A stretch of 64,000 bases of DNA from JAUYQR01 sp963822435 (GCA_963822435.1 CAWGHN010000001.1:434001-498000); one strand, 5' to 3'. Numbered from the stretch's first letter, positions 7,899-16,897 are shown. A program made the numbers and translations. Notes: generated by a model from the letters alone, not told the origin.

Positions 7899-9428
7899 TC
7901 AGGCCACCCTCCCCACATCCTTGACGATCAGCGCCATGATCTTTTCCTGACTTGCCTCTTCGCGCGTCAGTTCGCCCACGATCCGGCCTTCGTTCATCAC
8001 GTAGATCCGGTCGCACATCCCCAGCAGTTCCGGCATTTCCGAGCTGATCATCAGGATGCCGCGGCCCTGTTCGGCCAGCTCCTTCATGATCGTGTAAATC
8101 TCGAACTTCGCGCCCACATCGATGCCGCGCGTGGGTTCATCAAGGATCAAAAGCGCGGGGTCGGTGAACAGCCATTTCGACAGCACGACCTTCTGCTGGT
8201 TGCCGCCCGACAGGTTCACCACCTTTTGCTGCACGCCGGGCGTGCGGATCGCCAGTTGCTTGCGGTAGCCTTCCGCCACCTGCGCCTCGCGGCGTTTGTC
8301 GAGGATCGAGCGCGTCGCGATGCCGGCAAGGTTCGCAAGGCTGATGTTGCGCAGAATCGGTTCGTCAAGGATCAGGCCCAGCGCCTTGCGGTCCTCGGTC
8401 ACATAGGAAATCCCCGCCGCAATCGCCTTTGACACGGTCGACACGTCCACCGGCTTGCCGTGCATCCTGACGCCGCCCTGATGGCCCTTGCCGTAGCTGC
8501 GCCCGAAGACCGACATCGCAAGTTCGGTGCGCCCTGTGCCCATCAGTCCGGCGATGCCGACGATCTCGCCCTTGCGGACGTTCATCGACACGTTCTTGAT
8601 CATCTGGCGCCCGGCCTGTTCGGGGTGCCAGCAGGACCAGCCCTCCACCTCGAACAACACCTCGCCGGGGTGGCTTTCCCGTTCGGGATAGCGGTGCGCC
8701 ATGTCGCGGCCCACCATGTCGCGGATGATGCGGTCTTCGGAAATTTCGGCCTTGCCCAGGGTGGATACGGCGGCCCCGTCGCGGATCACGGTGATCCGGT
8801 CGGCCACGCGGGAAATCTCGTTCAGCTTGTGGCTGATGATGATCTGGGTGACGCCCTGCGCCTTCAACTCCAGCATCAGGTCCAGCAAACGATCGGCGTC
8901 CGCCTCCTGCAAGGCGGCGGTCGGTTCGTCCAGGATCAGCAGGCGCACGTTCTTCGACAGTGCCTTCGCAATCTCGATCAACTGCTGCTTGCCGACGCCC
9001 AGCTTGCCCACCACCGCGCTTGGTGGTTCGTTCAGGCCCACGCGGCGCAACAGCTCGCCCGTCTTCTGAAACGCCAGCGGCCACGAGATCACGCCCTTCG
9101 ACGCCACCTCGTTGCCCATGAACAGGTTCTCGGCGATCGACAGAAGCGGGATCAGCGCAAGTTCCTGATGGATGATGATGATGCCCTTTTCCTCGCTGTC
9201 GCGGATGCGCCGGTTGCGCAAGGGCTGGCCGTCATAGGTGATCTCCCCCTCGAAGCTGCCATGCGGGTAAACCCCCGACAGCACCTTCATCAGCGTCGAT
9301 TTGCCGGCACCGTTTTCGCCACAGATCGCATGGATTTCCCCGGCCTCAACCGTCAGGCTGACCCGGTCAAGCGCCTTCACGCCCGGGAAGACCATCGAGA
9401 TCTCCCGCATTTCCAGAAGTGTCGACAT
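7899..9428 (-). CDS. gguA: Multiple-sugar ABC transporter ATP-binding protein GguA
   Basis: Tandem ATPase (509 aa) energising GguB. The first Walker A is GENGAGKST at residues 37-45. The second half holds the LSGGNQQKVVLSKWL signature and LILDEPTRGIDVGAK, the fingerprint of MglA/XylG/GguA proteins. The ATG at 9428 is chosen because GGGAGG precedes it; an upstream in-frame codon at 9443 would add only five residues. It lies 63 nt downstream of chvE, and that gap holds a perfect 11-bp hairpin. Confidence 0.93.
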   Translation of the reverse strand: MSTLLEMREISMVFPGVKALDRVSLTVEAGEIHAICGENGAGKSTLMKVLSGVYPHGSFEGEITYDGQPLRNRRIRDSEEKGIIIIHQELALIPLLSIAENLFMGNEVASKGVISWPLAFQKTGELLRRVGLNEPPSAVVGKLGVGKQQLIEIAKALSKNVRLLILDEPTAALQEADADRLLDLMLELKAQGVTQIIISHKLNEISRVADRITVIRDGAAVSTLGKAEISEDRIIRDMVGRDMAHRYPERESHPGEVLFEVEGWSCWHPEQAGRQMIKNVSMNVRKGEIVGIAGLMGTGRTELAMSVFGRSYGKGHQGGVRMHGKPVDVSTVSKAIAAGISYVTEDRKALGLILDEPILRNISLANLAGIATRSILDKRREAQVAEGYRKQLAIRTPGVQQKVVNLSGGNQQKVVLSKWLFTDPALLILDEPTRGIDVGAKFEIYTIMKELAEQGRGILMISSEMPELLGMCDRIYVMNEGRIVGELTREEASQEKIMALIVKDVGRVA

Positions 9429-9447
9429 CGCCCCTCCCCGCAAGGAA

Positions 9448-9476
9448 CCTGCCTGCGCGACAATGGCGCAGGCAGG
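9448..9476 (-). promoter_or_regulatory. Perfect 11-bp hairpin between chvE and gguA
   Basis: CCTGCCTGCGC (9448-9458) and GCGCAGGCAGG (9466-9476) form a perfect stem with a 7-nt loop, 15 nt past the chvE stop. There is no U-run. This placement fits 3'-end protection or partial attenuation that gives more ChvE than GguAB, as known for mglB and malE transcripts; that role is inferred here. Confidence 0.7.
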
Positions 9477-9491
9477 CCCGTCCAGATCAGC

Positions 9492-10562
9492 TTACTTCAG
9501 CTGGTCAGCGGTATAGTAGCCCGAACCGACGAGGATTTCTTCGTAGTTCGACAGGTTCACCGACACCGGCTCCAACAGATACGACGGCACGACCTTGACG
9601 CCGTTGTTGTAGGTTTCGGTATCGTTGATTTCCGGCTCGCCACCGGCAAGCACGGCGTCAACCATCTTCACGGTCACCTTGGCCAGTTCGCGGGTGTCCT
9701 TGAATACGGTCGAATACTGCTCGCCCGCGATCATCGACTTCACCGACGGAATTTCAGCATCCTGCCCGGTGACGATCGGCATCTTCATGTCGCCCGAGCC
9801 GTAGCCGACGCCTTTCAAGGACGAGATGATGCCGATGGAAAGCCCGTCATACGGCGACAGCGCGCCATGCAACTGCTTGTCGCCGTAGTTCGACGACAGA
9901 AGGTTGTCCATCCGCGCCTGCGCCACCGCGCCATCCCAGCGCAGCGTGCCGACCACGTCCATGCCCGTCTGACCCGAGGGGATAGCGATGTCGCCCGCGT
10001 CGATCATCGGCTGCAGAACGCTCATCGCGCCGTCGTAGAAGAAGAACGCGTTGTTGTCGTCGGGCGAGCCGCCGAACAGTTCCACGTTCCACGGCTTCAC
10101 GTCGCCGAAGCGTTCCTTCAGACCGGCAACCAGCGATTCCGCCTGCTGCACGCCCACCTTGAAGTTGTCAAAGGTCGCATAATAGTCGACCGAGCCGCTG
10201 TCGCGGATCAGGCGGTCATAGGCGATGATCTTGATGCCTTGCGCGGCGGCGTTGTCCAGCGCGTTGGACAGCGTGGTGCCGTCGATGGCCGCGATCACCA
10301 GCGCCTTGACGCCCGATGTGATCATGTTCTCGATCTGGCTCAGCTGCGTCGGGATATCATCCTCGGCATATTGCAGGTCGACGGTGTAGCCAGCCTCGGT
10401 GAACGCCTTCACCATCGACTCGCCGTCCGAAATCCAGCGCGACGAGGATTTGGTCGGCATCGCGATACCGACGGCTCCCTTGTCTTGGGCGAATGCGGGC
10501 AACGCCGACAGGACGGCGGTCGTACCGGCAAGGGCGATAAGCCCGCGGCGGGTCAAATTCAT
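9492..10562 (-). CDS. chvE: Periplasmic multiple-sugar-binding protein ChvE
   Basis: Periplasmic binding protein (356 aa) for D-galactose, L-arabinose, D-xylose, D-glucose and others. In Agrobacterium it also presents sugars to the VirA sensor; no VirA is seen here. A Tat-like or long Sec signal (MNLTRR, then ALAGTTAVLSALPAFAQ) is followed by blocks diagnostic for ChvE/XylF: GIAMPTKSSSRWISDG, QLSQIENMI, IIAYDRLIRDS, ELFGGSPDDNNAFFFYDGA and VVPSYLLEPV. The ATG at 10562 follows GGGAGGAAAC. It is the first gene of the leftward operon, with gbpR divergent upstream. Confidence 0.94.
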   Translation of the reverse strand: MNLTRRGLIALAGTTAVLSALPAFAQDKGAVGIAMPTKSSSRWISDGESMVKAFTEAGYTVDLQYAEDDIPTQLSQIENMITSGVKALVIAAIDGTTLSNALDNAAAQGIKIIAYDRLIRDSGSVDYYATFDNFKVGVQQAESLVAGLKERFGDVKPWNVELFGGSPDDNNAFFFYDGAMSVLQPMIDAGDIAIPSGQTGMDVVGTLRWDGAVAQARMDNLLSSNYGDKQLHGALSPYDGLSIGIISSLKGVGYGSGDMKMPIVTGQDAEIPSVKSMIAGEQYSTVFKDTRELAKVTVKMVDAVLAGGEPEINDTETYNNGVKVVPSYLLEPVSVNLSNYEEILVGSGYYTADQLK

Positions 10563-10699
10563 CTGTTTCCTCCCGATGAAATCTGGTGTTCCGCACTGAG
10601 CACACATTGACGTCCGGTGCTCACGTACGCGGCGCAGATTGCGTCGAAGACATATATCTGTCAATTGTCGGTTACGGTGCCAGACATGACGGAAATGCC
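10563..10699. promoter_or_regulatory. chvE-gbpR divergent promoter region
   Basis: This 137-nt region separates chvE (leftward) from gbpR (rightward). By analogy with Agrobacterium it should hold the GbpR operator and both promoters. An A/T-rich element, ACATATATCTGTCAATTG, lies near 10650-10667 and could be part of a LysR-type T-N11-A site; I cannot define the operator precisely. Confidence 0.5.
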
Positions 10700-11632
10700 A
10701 TGAATACTTCGGTTCAGCCCCTCGCCTCGCTGCTGCGCCAGTTGAAGCCTGTCCAGTTGCGGCTGCTGGCCGAGTTGAACAACAGCCAGGCGCTTGGTGT
10801 GGCGGCGGCACGGGTCGGCATCGCGCAACCCGCCGCCTCGCGCCACATGGCCGAGATGGAGGCGCTGCTTGGCCTTGCGCTGCACGAACGGCAGGGGCGC
10901 GGCCTGACCCTGACCCGCGTGGGCGAGGCACTGGCCCGCCGCGCTGCCCGCATCCAGATCGAGCTTGCCGACGCCGCCCGCGACATTTCCGAAGCGGCCA
11001 CCGGCCGTTCCGGCGTGGTGCGCGTGGGGGCGGTCACCGGCCCGGCCCTCAGCCTTGTGCTGCCCGCCCTGACCGAGTTCCAGCGCCTTTACCCGGAATT
11101 CCGCGCCGAAGTCACTGTCGCCACCTCGGTCCACCTCTGTGAACAGGTGCGCGCCGGGCAACTGGATTTCGCCCTCGCCCGCCTCAGCCTTGGCGAAACC
11201 CAGCTTGACGCCCGCCGCATCGCGGGAGAGCCGCTGTCGCTTGTGGTGCGGCGCGGTCATCCGCTTGTGGTGCTGCCGAACATCACCCTCGACGACCTTC
11301 TGCGCTACGAATGGGTGATGGGCGATGACGAAACGCTCTTGACCCAGACCGTCATGGCCCGGCTTGCAGACCTGCATGCGCCCGCGCCGCTACGGCGTAT
11401 TTCCACCTCGTCGTTCCTGTTCACGCTGGCGCTCTTGAACCAGACCGACGCCATTGCCCCGCTGGCCACGCCCGTCGCCACCAGCTTTTCCGGCAACCCC
11501 TCGGTGCCGTTCGTGTCGCTTCCGCATGATCTTGGCTTGACGGTTGCACCATTCAGCCTGGTGACCCGCGTTGGCGCACGCCTGACACCGTCAGCCCAGC
11601 GGCTGGCCGATGCGATCCTTGCCATGGCCTGA
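10700..11632 (+). CDS. gbpR: LysR-family regulator GbpR (galactose-binding protein regulator)
   Basis: DNA-binding regulator (310 aa) that in Agrobacterium activates chvE in response to sugars. The N-terminal winged helix (about residues 15-75) contains AAARVGIAQPAASRHMAEME and HERQGRGLTLTRVGEAL, standard LysR features. The C-terminal effector domain starts near residue 105 (VRVGAVTGPALSLVLPAL). The divergent position next to chvE-gguABC is the classical arrangement and the main reason for the gene name. The ATG at 10700 gives the normal LysR length; longer in-frame starts do not add family sequence. Confidence 0.87.
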   Translation: MNTSVQPLASLLRQLKPVQLRLLAELNNSQALGVAAARVGIAQPAASRHMAEMEALLGLALHERQGRGLTLTRVGEALARRAARIQIELADAARDISEAATGRSGVVRVGAVTGPALSLVLPALTEFQRLYPEFRAEVTVATSVHLCEQVRAGQLDFALARLSLGETQLDARRIAGEPLSLVVRRGHPLVVLPNITLDDLLRYEWVMGDDETLLTQTVMARLADLHAPAPLRRISTSSFLFTLALLNQTDAIAPLATPVATSFSGNPSVPFVSLPHDLGLTVAPFSLVTRVGARLTPSAQRLADAILAMA

Positions 11633-11641
11633 CGGCTGCTG

Positions 11642-13696
11642 TCAGGCCTGAAAGACCAGCGCCGCCGAGACACAGGCATCGTCCAGCAACCCCTTCAATT
11701 CACTGTCAAGATGCAGCACCGACAAGGATATGCCCACCATGTCCAGCGACGTGTAATAGGGGCCGACAAGGCTGTGATGCACCCGGATTCCCCGCGCTTT
11801 CAGGCGCTGGCGGACACGCCGGTGCAGAATGTAAAGCTCCGAGGTCGGGATGCTGCCAAGCGAGTTGACCAGCAGCGCCACCTCATCGCCTTCGGTCGCG
11901 GGCAGTTCTTCCAGTATCCGGTCCAGCAGCAGGTCGGCGCAGGTATCTGCGGTTTCCATGCCCCTGCGCTCCACCCCCGGCTCGCCATGCACGCCGACGC
12001 CGATTTCCATATCGTGCGGACCAAGCTCAAAGCTGGGCTGGCGGGTTTCGGGCAGGCTGCACGGTTCCAGTGCCAGTCCCATCGTGTAGGTTCGCGCGTT
12101 GGCATGGCGCGCCAGCGCCTCGCAGGCGTCAAGGGGCAGCATCCTTGCCGCTGCGGCACCCGCGATCTTGAAGGTAAAGATGGTGCCAGCCACCCCTCTG
12201 CGGGCCGACCGCGTTTCCCGCGGGGATGAGGCGATGTCGTCGGTGGTGATGATCGAGCGAACCTTGACGCCCTCGGCCTCCATGATTTCGGCGGCCATGT
12301 CGAAGTTCATGACATCGCCCGAGAAGTTGCCGTAGATGTAAAGCACACCCGCCGCTGCCTGCACCGCGCGCGTCGCCGCGATGATCGGGTCTGGCGGCGG
12401 CGAAGCGAAAGTGTTGCCCACAACAGCCGCATCGGCAAGCCCGGCACCGACATAGCCCCAGAACGCGGGTTCATGCCCCGCGCCGCCGCCGATGACGACG
12501 GCCACCTTGCCCGGCTGCGGCGCACGGATCGCCCGGATCGCGCGGGTGCTGCCCGGCACATGCGCAATCAGGTGTTCATGCGCCAGAACCGCGCCTTGCA
12601 GGGCTTCGTCGACGGCGTCCTTCGGGGCGTTGATCAGCTTTTTGACGTGGCTGCGTAGACGCAGCGGCGGGTCTGGCGTCATCACCGGACGACGCGGCGG
12701 GTCGCGGTAGCCCTCGGCATTCAGGATGCCGCGCCCGGTGGCAATGTCGGTGACAAGGATGCTGACAAACCCGCCGCGCAGGGCCGCAAGGATCGCCGCG
12801 ACCTTGTCCATCCCGCCTGCAATGGCAATACGCTGCGGGATGCGGCGCAACTGGTCCAGATCCAGCCCGATGGTGCGGTCATGCATCGGGCCGATCACCG
12901 GTTCGCCCCGGGCCGAGATGAATCGCCCGGCCAGACTGCCGACGGCGTCCTGATAGTGCGCATGCTGCATGCCGCCATCCAGAAAGCCGCTGGTGTGGAT
13001 CGTGCTTTCAGGACGCAGCGACGAGATGCCCATGACGATCCGGTCAGCTTCGGACAGTATTCCCAGCTGTTCGGCCAGAACGCCTTCTTTCATCAGCATC
13101 GCGCGCATTTCTGCGGACGACACGATGGCCGGCGCCGAGATCGGGATCGCCCGCGCGTTCAGCGCCTTGGCAAGATGCGAGGCGCAGGCTTCGGGCGTCC
13201 AGGGGATCTTGGCGGTGGTGCCGCCCGTGGCCTGCACCACGCGCACATCCGTTAGTCCGGGAAGAACGATCTGATCGGCCAGCGACAGGACGGTCCGGCC
13301 CCACGTCACCGCCAGCGTGTCACCCGACCGCAGGGTCCGCGCCAGCACCATCGCCCCCGCGTCGCCTAGCCGGTCGATCAGCGACCGCTCGCCGCCATCT
13401 GTGGGGATCACCAGACAATCCTGCAGGTTGAAGTGGTCGCGCAAGGCCTTGGCGATTGTCAGCGTGCGAAACCGTTCCGGCGCGATTTCGATGCTGACGA
13501 TCCCGCGCGACCGCGCGTCGGCCAGATAGGCGTTCACCGAAGGCCGCGACACACCCATCTGTTCGGCTATGGCGCCCTGGGTCAGCCCTTCCTCGTAATA
13601 CAGCCACGAGGCCCACAGCAGCGGGTCATCGCCAAAACGCAGCGGGATCATCGCGTCTTCGTCTTCGGCGGGCTTGTTGTTTGGGCGCACTGGCAT
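11642..13696 (-). CDS. SorC-family regulator fused to a dihydroxyacetone-kinase DhaK domain
   Basis: A 684-aa fusion. Residues about 30-72 form a SorC/DeoR-type winged helix (YYEEGLTQGAIAEQMGVSRP); about 80-330 is the SorC sugar-binding domain (SGDTLAVTWGRT, VRVVQATGG, GRGILNAEGY); about 345-684 is a DhaK kinase subunit. The DhaK part keeps GGGAGHEP (403-410), the acidic residue in NFSGDVMNF (Asp461) and the covalent-substrate histidine His570 in VHGEPG, so it could still bind a ketose as a hemiaminal. No DhaL domain is attached, but a DhaL gene lies directly upstream (TGATG overlap). Fused proteins of this kind exist in databases; the role is inferred as operon regulator plus second tetrulose-kinase subunit or sensor. 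It is the last gene of the operon. Confidence 0.88.
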   Translation of the reverse strand: MPVRPNNKPAEDEDAMIPLRFGDDPLLWASWLYYEEGLTQGAIAEQMGVSRPSVNAYLADARSRGIVSIEIAPERFRTLTIAKALRDHFNLQDCLVIPTDGGERSLIDRLGDAGAMVLARTLRSGDTLAVTWGRTVLSLADQIVLPGLTDVRVVQATGGTTAKIPWTPEACASHLAKALNARAIPISAPAIVSSAEMRAMLMKEGVLAEQLGILSEADRIVMGISSLRPESTIHTSGFLDGGMQHAHYQDAVGSLAGRFISARGEPVIGPMHDRTIGLDLDQLRRIPQRIAIAGGMDKVAAILAALRGGFVSILVTDIATGRGILNAEGYRDPPRRPVMTPDPPLRLRSHVKKLINAPKDAVDEALQGAVLAHEHLIAHVPGSTRAIRAIRAPQPGKVAVVIGGGAGHEPAFWGYVGAGLADAAVVGNTFASPPPDPIIAATRAVQAAAGVLYIYGNFSGDVMNFDMAAEIMEAEGVKVRSIITTDDIASSPRETRSARRGVAGTIFTFKIAGAAAARMLPLDACEALARHANARTYTMGLALEPCSLPETRQPSFELGPHDMEIGVGVHGEPGVERRGMETADTCADLLLDRILEELPATEGDEVALLVNSLGSIPTSELYILHRRVRQRLKARGIRVHHSLVGPYYTSLDMVGISLSVLHLDSELKGLLDDACVSAALVFQA

Positions 13697-14361
13697 CAGC
13701 AACCTTCCCCGCCTGACACGGAAGTGTGCATCCTCAGCCAGTCCCGCAGCGCGGCAATGATGATCACCGCCGATGCAGCCCCCGGATCGACGTGGCCCAA
13801 GCTGCGCGCCCCCAGCCTTGCGGCCCTGCCCACAGCGGCAATCATCGCGCGGGTATCGTCGCGCCCTTCGGTGGCCGCCACCTCGGCCCGGCGCAATTGT
13901 TCGCCGGCAGGACGACCAGCCTTCGCCGCCTCGGTCACTGCGCGGGCTGCGGGAAACCAGGCGTCCATCATCGTCTTGTCGCCGGGCCGCGCCTTGCCAC
14001 GCTGGGCGATGCCGGCCGCGAACGCCGGCACCAGACCGGCCACATCGTCCGCCGACAGGCTGGGCTTGCCCTCAAGCGCTTGCGCTGCGGCAAGCATGGC
14101 GCTGGCGTAAAGCGGCCCGGTGGTTGCGCCCACCGCCGACAGAAAGGACCGCCCGGCGATGGCCATGATCTCGGCCGGGGTGCAATCGTCGTCGGCCGAG
14201 GTTGCCCTGACGACGGCGGCAAATCCTTCGGCCATCGAATTGCCGTGGTCGGCGTCACCGATCGCCCCGTCCAGCGCGCCAAGTTCGCGCCGCGCCTCGG
14301 ACAGGCGCAGGGCAATCAGACGGAACAGGTCAACCAGATGACGTGACGTGAATTCTCCCAT
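13696..14361 (-). CDS. DhaL-type kinase ATP-binding subunit (second copy)
   Basis: The 221-aa all-helical ATP-binding subunit of the dihydroxyacetone kinase family. The Mg-ADP-binding acidic triad is present (Asp31, Asp36, Asp38 in DGAIGDADHG), followed by GPLYASAM and the C-terminal RAARLGARSLGHVDPGA. The stop overlaps the start of the SorC-DhaK fusion gene (TGATG), so it is probably the partner of that DhaK domain. No DhaM phosphotransferase protein is nearby, so ATP rather than PEP is the likely phosphodonor. ATG at 14361 gives the usual DhaL length. Confidence 0.88.
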   Translation of the reverse strand: MGEFTSRHLVDLFRLIALRLSEARRELGALDGAIGDADHGNSMAEGFAAVVRATSADDDCTPAEIMAIAGRSFLSAVGATTGPLYASAMLAAAQALEGKPSLSADDVAGLVPAFAAGIAQRGKARPGDKTMMDAWFPAARAVTEAAKAGRPAGEQLRRAEVAATEGRDDTRAMIAAVGRAARLGARSLGHVDPGAASAVIIIAALRDWLRMHTSVSGGEGC

Positions 14362-14422
14362 GGCTGCAGTTGGCCAGATCACCCCGCCCGATGCAAGCGG
14401 CACCGGCGCGGGGCCGGCCGCA

Positions 14423-15058
14423 CTACGACAGGCGCTGGCGAACGGACTGGCCAAGGCTGGTCAGGATCAGGCAGCACGACGTGGCACCGGCATCCAGCAC
14501 CCCGCGCGACCGTTCGCCAAGACGGGCAGAACGCCCGACCTTGGCCACAAGGTCGATCGTGCTGTCGCGACCGGCCTCGGCGGCACCAATCATGGCGTCC
14601 AGCGCCGCTGCAAACCCGCCGTCCTTTGCCGCGTCGAACGCAGCCACCGCAGGAACAAGGGTGTCGATCAGGGTCTTGTCGCCAACCTTTGCACTGCCAA
14701 CGCCCTGCACGCCCTGAAGCCCGGCATTGAGCATGGCGGAAAATGCGTCGGCGTCGATCCGGTCCTGCCCCTTGATCGCGCCTGCCATGTCTTCGAACAT
14801 CAGCCCGTAAAGCGGGCCCATCGAGCCGCCGATCTCGCTCATCAGCACATCCGACAGCACCAACAGCGCCGCGTCCAGCGACAGGGTCTGCCCCGCCACG
14901 CGGTCCGCGGCGCGGCCAAAGCCCTTTGCCATGTTGCTGCCGTGGTCCCCGTCGCCGATCTTGCCGTCGATCTCGGAAAGCCAGGCCTTGTTGGCGACGA
15001 TGACTGCGGCCAGATCCCGCAGGATCGCCACCTGATCAGCGTTTGGAATGGATGTCAT
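14423..15058 (-). CDS. DhaL-type kinase ATP-binding subunit (first copy)
   Basis: DhaL subunit (211 aa) paired with the stand-alone DhaK encoded immediately upstream (7 nt apart). Asp31, Asp36 and Asp38 in DGKIGDGDHG are the Mg/ATP ligands; MGPLYGLMF and RSARLGERSRGVLDAGA match the family. With DhaK it should phosphorylate a short ketose. In tetritol pathways described for Mycobacterium smegmatis, DhaK/DhaL homologues act on D- or L-erythrulose; that substrate is inferred here from the SDR, isomerase and importer context. The ATG at 15058 is preferred over the in-frame codon at 15097, which overlaps DhaK. Confidence 0.88.
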   Translation of the reverse strand: MTSIPNADQVAILRDLAAVIVANKAWLSEIDGKIGDGDHGSNMAKGFGRAADRVAGQTLSLDAALLVLSDVLMSEIGGSMGPLYGLMFEDMAGAIKGQDRIDADAFSAMLNAGLQGVQGVGSAKVGDKTLIDTLVPAVAAFDAAKDGGFAAALDAMIGAAEAGRDSTIDLVAKVGRSARLGERSRGVLDAGATSCCLILTSLGQSVRQRLS

Positions 15059-15065
15059 AGCGTCC

Positions 15066-16058
15066 TCATAGCGCCGCAGATGCGCAGTCCATGTCAAGCA
15101 GCGCCTTCAACTCGGCATCCAGCGCCATCACGGTCAGCGTGGCGCCAACCATTTCCAGCGAGGTGAAGTAGTTGCCGACAAACGCGCGATGCACCGTGAT
15201 GCCCATACCGGTCAAGCCAGTTTCGATCCGGTCATACAGCACATAAAGTTCGTTGACCGATGTCGCCCCAAGCCCCGACACAAGCACAGCCACTTCGCTG
15301 CCCGCCGCAAGCGCGTGATCGTCCATGACGATCTTGAGCATGTCGCCGGCGACCGCATTGGCAGACTTCAACGGCTCGATCCTTGTGCCCGGCTCACCGT
15401 GGTGGCCGATGCCCACCTCCATCGTGCCGGGTTCGATCACAAAGTTCGGATGACCGACCGCCGGCAAGGTGCAGGGGCCAAGGCCGACTCCGACCGACCG
15501 GCAGGCGTCAATCGCCTTCTGCGCGGCGGCCTGAACCTCGGCAAGGGTGGCGCCCAGGGCTGCTTTCGCCCCGCCGATCTTCCACATGAAGATTTCGCCC
15601 GCGACGCCACGCCGCTTTTCGCGTTCGGTGGCAGGGGCAGAACAGACGTCGTCATTGGCGACAACGGTGGCAACCTCGATGCCGTCCTTTGCAACCATGC
15701 GGACGGCCATCTTCACGTTCATGTTGTCGCCGGCGTAGTTGCCATAAAGCACGGCCACCCCTGCCCCGCCATTGGCCGCCTTGATCGCGTCCGCAAAACT
15801 TTTCGCTGTGGGCGACGAGAAGATCTCGCCCACCGCCACCGCATCCACCAGGTTGCGCCCGGTATAGCCGATAAAGGCCGGCTCATGCCCCGATCCGCCG
15901 CCGGTGACGATGCCGACGCGGCCAGCCGTCCCGGCGGAGTTCGAAACGACCACCCGGGGATTTTCAGCCGACAGGTGAACAAGGTCGCGGTGCGCCTTGA
16001 CGAACCCGGCCACGGTTTCATCGACCAGATCGTCGGGGTCGTTCAGAAATCTCTGCAT
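15066..16058 (-). CDS. DhaK-type ketose kinase substrate-binding subunit
   Basis: Substrate-binding subunit (330 aa) of an ATP-dependent dihydroxyacetone/erythrulose-type kinase. GGGSGHEP (53-60), NYAGDNMN with Asp111, and His220 in GHHGEPG correspond to the ketose-binding loop and the covalent histidine of E. coli DhaK. The length is normal (E. coli DhaK is about 356 aa). It lies between the SDR (7 nt) and DhaL (7 nt), so kinase subunits and dehydrogenase are expressed together. The likely reaction is tetrulose + ATP to tetrulose phosphate. Plain dihydroxyacetone cannot be excluded. Confidence 0.9.
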   Translation of the reverse strand: MQRFLNDPDDLVDETVAGFVKAHRDLVHLSAENPRVVVSNSAGTAGRVGIVTGGGSGHEPAFIGYTGRNLVDAVAVGEIFSSPTAKSFADAIKAANGGAGVAVLYGNYAGDNMNVKMAVRMVAKDGIEVATVVANDDVCSAPATEREKRRGVAGEIFMWKIGGAKAALGATLAEVQAAAQKAIDACRSVGVGLGPCTLPAVGHPNFVIEPGTMEVGIGHHGEPGTRIEPLKSANAVAGDMLKIVMDDHALAAGSEVAVLVSGLGATSVNELYVLYDRIETGLTGMGITVHRAFVGNYFTSLEMVGATLTVMALDAELKALLDMDCASAAL

Positions 16059-16065
16059 CTTGTCC

Positions 16066-16824
16066 TCATTTCACCGTATAACCGCCATCGACCAGCAGAT
16101 CGGCCCCATTGATCATTGCTGCCTCGTCCGATGCAAGAAAGACCGCAGCCGAGGCGATCTCATGCGGTTCGGCAAAGCGCCCGGTGGGGATCAGCGCCTT
16201 CATCGCCTCGCCTTTCGGACCATCCCAGGCCTTGCGGCCAAGGTCGGTCAACACAACCGTGGGCGAGATGGAATTGACCGTGATCCCATGGCGGCCCCAT
16301 TCAAGGGCCAGCGTCTTGGTCACGCCGATGATCCCGAACTTGGACGCGCAATAGGCAACGTGTTCGTCAATCGCGACCGACCCGGCCTGGCTGGCAAGGT
16401 TCACGATGCGCCCGCCCTTGCCGCGTGCAATCATGGCGCGCCCGACAGCCTGCGCCATCAGGAAACTGCCCGTCAGGTTGACGGCAATGGTGCGATCCCA
16501 CGCCCCAAGCGCAATGTCCTCGGCCGGGGCAAGATCCACGATTCCGGCGCTGTTGACCAGAATGTCGATCCCTCCCATCCGGGTTTCCACCTCTGCCACG
16601 GCGGCTGCCACGCTGGCACTGTCGGTCACGTTGCAGACCACGGCATGTGCGCCCGCAAAGGTCGCGGCCAGCGCTTGGGCGGCCGCATCGTTCATGTCCA
16701 GAAGTGCGACCCGCGCGCCACGGGCGGCAAAGGCTTCGGCAATCGCCGCGCCGATGCCCGAAGCGGCTCCCGTGACAATGGCGACCTTGCCGGAAAGCGA
16801 GAAAGGAAAGTTGGCGGCGACCAT
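16066..16824 (-). CDS. Short-chain dehydrogenase, probable threitol/polyol dehydrogenase
   Basis: Classical SDR (252 aa): TGAASGIG (18-25) binds NAD(P), NSAG at 91-94, and the catalytic Ser145, Tyr158 and Lys162 are in place. The operon context (polyol-type importer, DhaK/DhaL kinase, RpiB-like isomerase) suggests oxidation of a four-carbon polyol to erythrulose, the role of D-threitol dehydrogenase in M. smegmatis; the substrate is inferred. ATG at 16824 is preceded by AAGGAT; a GTG directly before it is an equal alternative. Confidence 0.85.
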   Translation of the reverse strand: MVAANFPFSLSGKVAIVTGAASGIGAAIAEAFAARGARVALLDMNDAAAQALAATFAGAHAVVCNVTDSASVAAAVAEVETRMGGIDILVNSAGIVDLAPAEDIALGAWDRTIAVNLTGSFLMAQAVGRAMIARGKGGRIVNLASQAGSVAIDEHVAYCASKFGIIGVTKTLALEWGRHGITVNSISPTVVLTDLGRKAWDGPKGEAMKALIPTGRFAEPHEIASAAVFLASDEAAMINGADLLVDGGYTVK

Positions 16825-16852
16825 CACGTTGATCCTTCGGTCCTTGTGTCAG

Positions 16853-16888
16853 GCTGGCCCCGGGGCGCGCATCTGGTGCCCCGGAGCC
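16853..16888 (-). promoter_or_regulatory. GC-rich hairpin after the tetritol binding-protein gene
   Basis: CCGGGGC (16860-16866) pairs with GCCCCGG (16878-16884), extended by partly paired GGC/GCC flanks. It lies about 10 nt past the binding-protein stop and before the SDR gene, the same place as hairpins after the other binding-protein genes. No U-tract is present. Confidence 0.5.
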
Positions 16889-16897
16889 GGTGTGTGA

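Noticed and set aside
9492..10562. A Vir-type role for ChvE
   Set aside because: No virA/virG or T-DNA-related genes in the window; the sugar-uptake role is sufficient.
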